This document shows positions 37,318 to 41,597 of a stretch of DNA of 41,597 bases, piece by piece. The first letter of the stretch is position 1; every line of letters begins with the position of its first letter. Origin of the DNA: Lujinxingiaceae bacterium (GTDB lineage Bacteria; Myxococcota_A; Bradymonadia; Bradymonadales; Bradymonadaceae); NCBI GenBank assembly GCA_013697635.1, contig JACCWM010000011.1, positions 1-41,597 of the forward strand. Direction: 5' to 3'. The notes under the pieces are model-generated. The model did not search any database. It saw only the letters and a list, made by a program, of their open reading frames with translations, and was not told the DNA's origin. The position numbers and the translations under genes were made by a program.

Positions 37318-39264
37318 ATGCGACGCGAACAACCGAGCCTGGGAGGCCTCAAATGGGATGTCGGCCTTGTGGGCCTGGTGATCCTGGCCACGGTCGGCGT
37401 CGCCTCACTGCGTGAGCCACGGGTGCAACCGGCCGTTGAGGCGACGATCGCCGGCAGCCGGCCACCGGATCGCGCCGAGGGCGATGTCTTGTTGCTGCTG
37501 CCCAACACGCCGGCGGCCGAGGCGACCAACTTCGCCGAGCTCGACTGCAGCTATGGCTGGTTCAACAGCCTCTGGCAGGAATACGGCAGCTTCGCCACGG
37601 CGCTCTCGCGCCAGTTGAGCCCGGAGATCTTGGCCGGTCGCAGCGTCGTAATCGTGCCCGCGCGCGTGGCCGAGACGATGCCCGAGTCCGGCATGCGCGC
37701 GCTCTCGAGCTTTGCCAAGGCCGGCGGCCAGGTGGTCATCGAGATGCCCGGCGAAGGTTGGCAGGGCCTGACCCAGGTGGCGACCAGCGGCAAGACCCTG
37801 CACGCCACGCGCATCACCTCGGTCGAGGGCATGAGCGTGCACGGCCCGATGCGCGAGCACCTGGTCGACGTGCCCCTGACCGGCCGGCTCCTGCCCACGG
37901 CTCGCCTCGACGCCTATCCGGTCGGCCCGATGCTGCTCGAGGTCGAGGAGCAACCCGGCCTCGTGGTTCATCCCCACGGCCGGGGCTTTGTCTATACGCT
38001 GCTGTTTGACTACGGCTGCTCGCTGACGGCGATGCACCAGGGAAAACCCACGCGCGAGATGGCCTTTGGCCTGCCCGACGCCCCAGATTTGATCACGACC
38101 GCCGAGCGCGTCGCCCACGAGCGCATGCTCACCTCGCACGTGCCCTACGCCGATTTGCTCAAGCGCGCCCTGTTTCAGCGTTTCTCGCTTGCGCGCCCCG
38201 TGCCCAGGCTCTGGCCCTTTCCCACCACCCACGCCGGCGCGATGATCGTCGGCCACGCCACCCCCGAGATGACCCGCGCGGCCCTCGGCTACGCCGACTG
38301 GGCACGAAAGCAGGGCGGCATCTCGACGATCTTCATCGCCCCCGACCGCCTCACCCTCACCGAGGCCACCGTCGCTCGCCAGACCGGCGCCGAGATCGGC
38401 CTGTTGTGGGTGCGCGGCGCCGAGCGCGAGCAAGCGATCGAGACGATCGGCATCGGCGCGCTTCGCCCGGTGGCCCGCGAGCTCACCTTGAGCCAGCAAC
38501 TGGGCCAACTCCAGGGCAACCTCGGCCACGGCCACACCGTGCGCCTGGCCCGCACCGAGGAGTCCTTGTGGCACAACGACTGGGCCACCACCTTCAAGCA
38601 GCTCGCCGCCGCCTCGATTCGCATCGACCACAGCTTTGGCCCCAAGAAGCCCGAGCATTTTGGCTATCTCTTTGGCACCGGCATGCCCTACTACCCGATC
38701 GACGAGCGCGGCCTGCCCCTGGCCCTGCTCGAGCTGCCCTACGTGCTCAACGGCGCCAGCATCACGCCCCAGCGCCTCAAGCGCATGCTCGTCAACAGCG
38801 AGAGCAACTTCCACCAGGCGATCGCCATCAACCTGCCCGCCGACGCCATGCGCCGCGAGCCCGCCCCCGGCATTCTGCTCGGCTTTCGCGACGCCTTCGC
38901 CATGGCCAAAGCCCACAACCACTGGGTCACCACGGCCGGCGACTTCGTCGACTTCCTCTCCGCGCGCCGCCAATCCGTGCTCACCAGCCAGTGGTCCGCC
39001 CCCGAGCGCCGCCTCACGATCAGCGCCAACGTCATGGGCGCCCGCCTGCCCACCATGGAAGACGGCGCCGTACCCGGCATCGCCTTCCCCCGCACCTTCG
39101 ACGGCGAGGACATCATCCGCGTCGTCGTCGACGGCAAGGACGTCGCCCTTCGCCACCTCGTCTCAACCGGCTCCAACGTCGAGCGCATCCTCAAGGTCGC
39201 CCCCGGCCGCCACACCGTCCAAGTCTTCTACGCCCAACCTGCCGCTGAAGCGCTGAATCGCTGA
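37318..39264 (+). CDS. Membrane-anchored paralog of the preceding gene product
   Basis: A 648-residue protein with the same layout: one N-terminal anchor (VGLVGLVILATVGVASL), a Rossmann-like half (GDVLLLLPNTPAAEAT; AKAGGQVVIEMPGEG) and a barrel-like half. Paralogy is clear: ASIRIDHSFGPKK aligns with NGIRIDTSYGLRS, and GTGMPYYPIDERGLPL with GTGLPFLAFDSRGMPL. The strand equivalent to AVILVHEDSQ reads AMIVGHATPEM, so the acidic metal-ligand position is lost. It is thus likely inactive, or binds rather than cuts glycan. It overlaps nothing and ends 4 nt from the convergent hydrolase gene. The two proteins may form a heterodimer. Confidence 0.75.
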   Translation: MRREQPSLGGLKWDVGLVGLVILATVGVASLREPRVQPAVEATIAGSRPPDRAEGDVLLLLPNTPAAEATNFAELDCSYGWFNSLWQEYGSFATALSRQLSPEILAGRSVVIVPARVAETMPESGMRALSSFAKAGGQVVIEMPGEGWQGLTQVATSGKTLHATRITSVEGMSVHGPMREHLVDVPLTGRLLPTARLDAYPVGPMLLEVEEQPGLVVHPHGRGFVYTLLFDYGCSLTAMHQGKPTREMAFGLPDAPDLITTAERVAHERMLTSHVPYADLLKRALFQRFSLARPVPRLWPFPTTHAGAMIVGHATPEMTRAALGYADWARKQGGISTIFIAPDRLTLTEATVARQTGAEIGLLWVRGAEREQAIETIGIGALRPVARELTLSQQLGQLQGNLGHGHTVRLARTEESLWHNDWATTFKQLAAASIRIDHSFGPKKPEHFGYLFGTGMPYYPIDERGLPLALLELPYVLNGASITPQRLKRMLVNSESNFHQAIAINLPADAMRREPAPGILLGFRDAFAMAKAHNHWVTTAGDFVDFLSARRQSVLTSQWSAPERRLTISANVMGARLPTMEDGAVPGIAFPRTFDGEDIIRVVVDGKDVALRHLVSTGSNVERILKVAPGRHTVQVFYAQPAAEALNR

Positions 39265-39268
39265 ACGC

Positions 39269-40066
39269 TCAGCGTTGGATGAATTCGATGATCGCGTCGC
39301 GAAATTGGGTGGGGGCTTCGATGGGGATGGTGTGGCCGATGGCGCCGAGGAGGGTGTGGTCGCCGTGGCAGAGCTCGGCCAGGTAGGCGGCGCCGTCGGG
39401 GTCGGCCAGCAGATCGTCGGTGGCGGAGATCACCAGGGTGGGGGCGCGCACGTTTTTGGCGAGCGATTCGAGGTCGGGGTATTTCATCATGGCCTCGAGC
39501 AGGGCGGTGACGCCCTCGACGGTGTTGCGGGCGACGCTGGCCTTGACGATGCTCGAGAGCAGCCGCTCGTTTTGCGCCAGGTACTGCTCGCCCAAGATCG
39601 TGGGGAGCGAGGACCAGGCCATGGTCTCGAGGCCGGCGCGGCAGAGCACCTCGTACCAGGAGCGCACGATCGTGCGGGCCAGGGCGCTGGGGCGCGCCGT
39701 GGCGCTGCACAAGATCAGGTGGTCGAGGCGGTGGGGGGCCTGGTTGGCAAAACCCAGGGCAACGCGCGCGCCGTGGCTGAAGCCCACAAGGTGGGCACGG
39801 GCCACCTCGAGGTGATCGAGCAGGGCGATCAGATCGGCGGCGTGCTGGTCGATACCGAGCGGGCTTGGACCGATCTCGCTCTGGCCCTGGCCACGCGCGT
39901 CGTAGGTGAGCAGGCGGTACTGATCGCGCAGCGCGCGCGTGTGCGTCGACCAGTGCTGGGTGGTCTGGGTCATCCCGTTCAAAAAGACGATCACCTCGCC
40001 ATCATGGTCAAAGCCATGGGTCTCGTAGTAGAGCTTGCAGCCGTCGGTGCGGGTCAGATGCGGCAT
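39269..40066 (-). CDS. Alpha/beta hydrolase
   Basis: A 265-residue alpha/beta-hydrolase-fold enzyme. The nucleophile Ser97 is in GFSHG; the acid is probably the Asp pair in SATDDLLADP and the base His in AIGHTIP. FLNGMTQTTQHW holds the oxyanion-hole segment and DARGQGQSE follows. It resembles 3-oxoadipate enol-lactonase/PcaD-type and esterase members, but the substrate is not defined. ATG 40066 starts MPHLTRTDG; a longer frame to 40123 would translate the palindromic repeats (40078-40134) as repeated SPSPQVGRG, which is an artefact. Confidence 0.9.
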   Translation of the reverse strand: MPHLTRTDGCKLYYETHGFDHDGEVIVFLNGMTQTTQHWSTHTRALRDQYRLLTYDARGQGQSEIGPSPLGIDQHAADLIALLDHLEVARAHLVGFSHGARVALGFANQAPHRLDHLILCSATARPSALARTIVRSWYEVLCRAGLETMAWSSLPTILGEQYLAQNERLLSSIVKASVARNTVEGVTALLEAMMKYPDLESLAKNVRAPTLVISATDDLLADPDGAAYLAELCHGDHTLLGAIGHTIPIEAPTQFRDAIIEFIQR

Positions 40067-40077
40067 AAGTGATAGCG

Positions 40078-40137
40078 TCCCCCTCCCCACTTGTGGGGAG
40101 GGGGATAGAGTCCCCCTCCCCACTTGTGGGGAGGATC
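40078..40137. repeat. Two copies of a G/C-rich palindrome
   Basis: Copy 1 (40078-40105) is a 13-bp inverted repeat (TCCCCCTCCCCAC, then TT, then GTGGGGAGGGGGA). Copy 2 (40111-40134) has the same left arm and a shortened right arm. They lie 33 bp apart in the divergent gap. CCCCTCCCCACTTGTGGGGA-type palindromes recur as dispersed extragenic repeats in several genomes, so this is probably a member of a REP/MITE-like family. Confidence 0.8.
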
Positions 40138-40170
40138 AAGGAGGGGCGTAGTAGGCACGGTCAACGATCT

Positions 40171-40199
40171 TTGACAGCGCGTGTGATGAAAACCACAAT
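40171..40199 (+). promoter_or_regulatory. Sigma-70-like promoter of the metallophosphoesterase gene
   Basis: TTGACA (40171-40176), a 17-nt spacer and CACAAT (40194-40199) point to a start site near 40206. This supports ATG 40261 rather than ATG 40186, which lies inside the promoter. Confidence 0.5.
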
Positions 40200-40260
40200 C
40201 GCGTGGGCGGCCATTCTGGCAGCTAGGCAGGGCTGGAGCAACGGCTATAAGCGGCGTTTT

Positions 40261-41259
40261 ATGATTGAGCGCGGGAAAATATGGCGGGCGGGGGCGATCC
40301 TGATGGTCGTGATGGTGCTGATGGTCCTCGGCACGCCCGATGTGGGCGTCGGCGCTGAGAAGACCCTCGCTGCCAGATCCGAGGCCGACGTCCTCACCGT
40401 TGCTGTGATCTCGGATCTCAACGGCCGCTACGGCTCCAAAGAATACCGCGCCACCGTCCACGACGCCGTGCGCTTCATCATCGACGACGTACGCCCCGAT
40501 CTCGTGCTCACGACCGGCGACATGGTCGCCGGCCAGCGCGCCGATCTCGATTACAAGGGCATGTGGCACGCATTCCACGCCGCCGTAAGCGATCCCCTGG
40601 CCCGCGCGAACATTCCCTTCGCCGTAACCCCCGGAAACCACGACGCCTCGGCCAGCCCCGCATTTTTTCGCGAGCGCATCCACTTCGTCAATGAATGGAT
40701 GGCCCGAAAACCCAACCTTCGCTTCGTCGACGCAAGCTTCTACCCCCTCTACTACGCCTTCGAGCTTGGCCCCGCCCTGTTCATCTCCATGGACGCCACC
40801 ACCACCGGCCCCGTCGACGACGACCAACGCACCTGGCTTGCCACCCTGCTCGAGCGCCACAAGCACAAGCAAACCAAGATCGTCTTTGGCCACGTCCCCC
40901 TCTACCCCTTCGCCCGCGGCCGCGAACACGAAATAATGGACGACCCCGCCCTCGAAGCCCTCTTCGTCCAACACGGCGTCGACATGATGATCACCGGCCA
41001 CCACCACGCCTTTTACCCCGGCCGCCGCGGCCCCCTTCGCCTCGTCGGCATGGCCTGCCTCGGCTCCGGCGCCCGCCGCCTCGTCGGCACCGAGGAGCCC
41101 TCCGACCAATCCGTCACGGTCCTTCGCATCTCCAAGCGCGGCATCGAATCCCTCGAGGCCTACAAGGGACCCGGCTTTGCCGGCAAGGTCGAGCGCACCG
41201 ACTTGCCCGAGACCCTCAACCGCGGCGCCTGGCGCATCGTGCGCGACGACCTGGAATAG
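40261..41259 (+). CDS. Secreted metallophosphoesterase, calcineurin-like
   Basis: A 332-residue exported phosphoesterase with an N-terminal hydrophobic signal (AGAILMVVMVLMVLG). The metal-binding motifs are in order: SDLNGRYGS (motif I), LTTGDMVAG (II), TPGNHDAS (III), VFGHVPLYP (IV) and TGHHHAFYPG (V). In motif I the usual SDxH has Asn in place of His, as in the SDLNG-type metallophosphoesterases I recall. The enzyme should hydrolyse phosphomonoesters or diesters in the periplasm; the substrate is unknown. I chose ATG 40261 because the promoter lies at 40171-40199. The 12-bp tandem repeat follows. Confidence 0.88.
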   Translation: MIERGKIWRAGAILMVVMVLMVLGTPDVGVGAEKTLAARSEADVLTVAVISDLNGRYGSKEYRATVHDAVRFIIDDVRPDLVLTTGDMVAGQRADLDYKGMWHAFHAAVSDPLARANIPFAVTPGNHDASASPAFFRERIHFVNEWMARKPNLRFVDASFYPLYYAFELGPALFISMDATTTGPVDDDQRTWLATLLERHKHKQTKIVFGHVPLYPFARGREHEIMDDPALEALFVQHGVDMMITGHHHAFYPGRRGPLRLVGMACLGSGARRLVGTEEPSDQSVTVLRISKRGIESLEAYKGPGFAGKVERTDLPETLNRGAWRIVRDDLE

Positions 41260-41300
41260 CGCCAACCCCAACAACGGCGGTCTCGACCGCCACCGCAATT

Positions 41301-41434
41301 GAGAACGCGACCGAGAACCGAGAACGTGATCGAGAACCGAGAACGTGATCGAGAACGTGATCGAGAACGTGATCGAGAACGTGATCGAGAACGTGATCGA
41401 GAACGTGATCGAGAACGTGATCGAGAACGTTCTC
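41301..41434. repeat. 12-bp tandem repeat, unit GAGAACGTGATC
   Basis: Seven perfect, directly adjacent copies run from 41339 to 41422. A further perfect copy lies at 41320-41331, separated by a 7-nt partial unit, and diverged units flank the array (41301-41312 and GAGAACGTTCTC at 41423-41434). Each unit carries one GATC site. The unit length is a multiple of three, so all frames stay open (RERD, IENV and their complements), and apparent reading frames through it are not evidence of coding. Confidence 0.95.
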
Positions 41435-41476
41435 GAGAATGGCCCTACAAACCGCTGGAGCCATGGTCGCAGTCCA

Positions 41477-41545
41477 CCCGGGGCCACAAGGCCCCGGGCT
41501 CGTGCAAGGCCTGGGTCCGCTTTTCAGGGCAAGCCCTGGCGGACC
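41477..41545. other. Two adjacent hairpins at the right edge
   Basis: Hairpin 1 (41477-41498) is a 9-bp stem CCCGGGGCC/GGCCCCGGG with loop ACAA. Hairpin 2 (41514-41545) has a 7-bp outer stem GGTCCGC/GCGGACC, a one-sided TTTT bulge and an inner CAGGGC/GCCCTG. They are the only structures in the right-hand intergenic stretch apart from the tandem repeat. No gene is seen in 41260-41597. Confidence 0.5.
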
Positions 41546-41597
41546 TAGACATGACGGTGGCGAGCAAACGCGCAATCACGTGCTAGCTTCCCAGGCT

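Noticed and set aside
37405-39156. Minus-strand 583-codon frame opposite the second paralog
   Set aside because: Gly/Val/Ala/His-rich shadow of the real gene; no motif or ribosome site.
41301-41434. CRISPR-like array
   Set aside because: Units are 12 bp and directly adjacent with no unique spacers; it is a tandem repeat.
40054-41487. Minus-strand 477-codon frame covering the metallophosphoesterase gene
   Set aside because: It translates the 12-bp repeat as ITFS repeats and the palindromes as Pro/Gly-rich sequence, and is otherwise a shadow of the phosphoesterase.

Overview
The window is GC-rich, densely coded DNA that looks like a chromosomal segment of a Myxococcota/Bradymonadales-type (former Deltaproteobacteria) bacterium. 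Pointers are the many large Cys-rich secreted lipoproteins, DUF4397 repeats, an IgGFc-binding-type lipoprotein, a MYXO-CTERM-like C-terminal tail, and a tRNA-Gln/rplY/pth/rpsF/rplI cluster of deltaproteobacterial style. The assignment is inference from gene content; there is no 16S rRNA here.

Layout. (1) 1-7845, minus strand: housekeeping block in the order tRNA-Gln, rplY, pth, membrane pyrophosphatase, rpsF, rplI, then a large FAD/Fe-S D-2-hydroxyacid dehydrogenase cut by the left edge. rpsR is missing between rpsF and rplI. (2) 7986-16106, minus: four consecutive Cys-rich lipoproteins, two of about 946 residues sharing a central DUF4397-like insert. (3) 16359-23718: a GST-like protein with an unknown partner, diverging from an HD phosphohydrolase; two small unknown proteins; tRNA-Leu(CAG) with a near-consensus promoter and strong terminator; a small secreted protein; a sirtuin; a tandem-GAF-like protein. 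(4) 23740-28861: a translationally linked string of two mini-ORFs, an IgGFc-binding-type lipoprotein and a propeller-like protein with a C-terminal sorting tail, followed by two more lipoproteins, one with TPRs. (5) 28862-29575: an AT-richer cold-shock gene with a long leader and two look-alike terminators. (6) 29598-35175, minus: a zinc-ribbon/double-FHA protein, a 1363-residue TPR/HEAT protein and a small membrane protein. (7) 35326-39264: two tandem paralogous membrane-anchored proteins, possibly degenerate polysaccharide-deacetylase-like. (8) 39269-41597: an alpha/beta hydrolase, two copies of a G/C-rich palindrome, a secreted metallophosphoesterase, a 12-bp tandem repeat and two terminal hairpins.

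Recurring themes. At four places a terminator-like hairpin lies only about 10-30 nt upstream of the next co-directional start codon, leaving no ordinary room for a promoter. Several sites match TTGACA with a 17-nt spacer; both tRNA promoters have the same hexamers. Much of the coding capacity goes into the cell envelope. The least explained pieces are the paired proteins at 35326-39264 with their divergent TPR/HEAT neighbour, the Cys-rich DUF4397 lipoprotein array, and the mini-ORF cascade before the IgGFc-type lipoprotein. No CRISPR array, transposase, integrase or recognisable defence system was seen.
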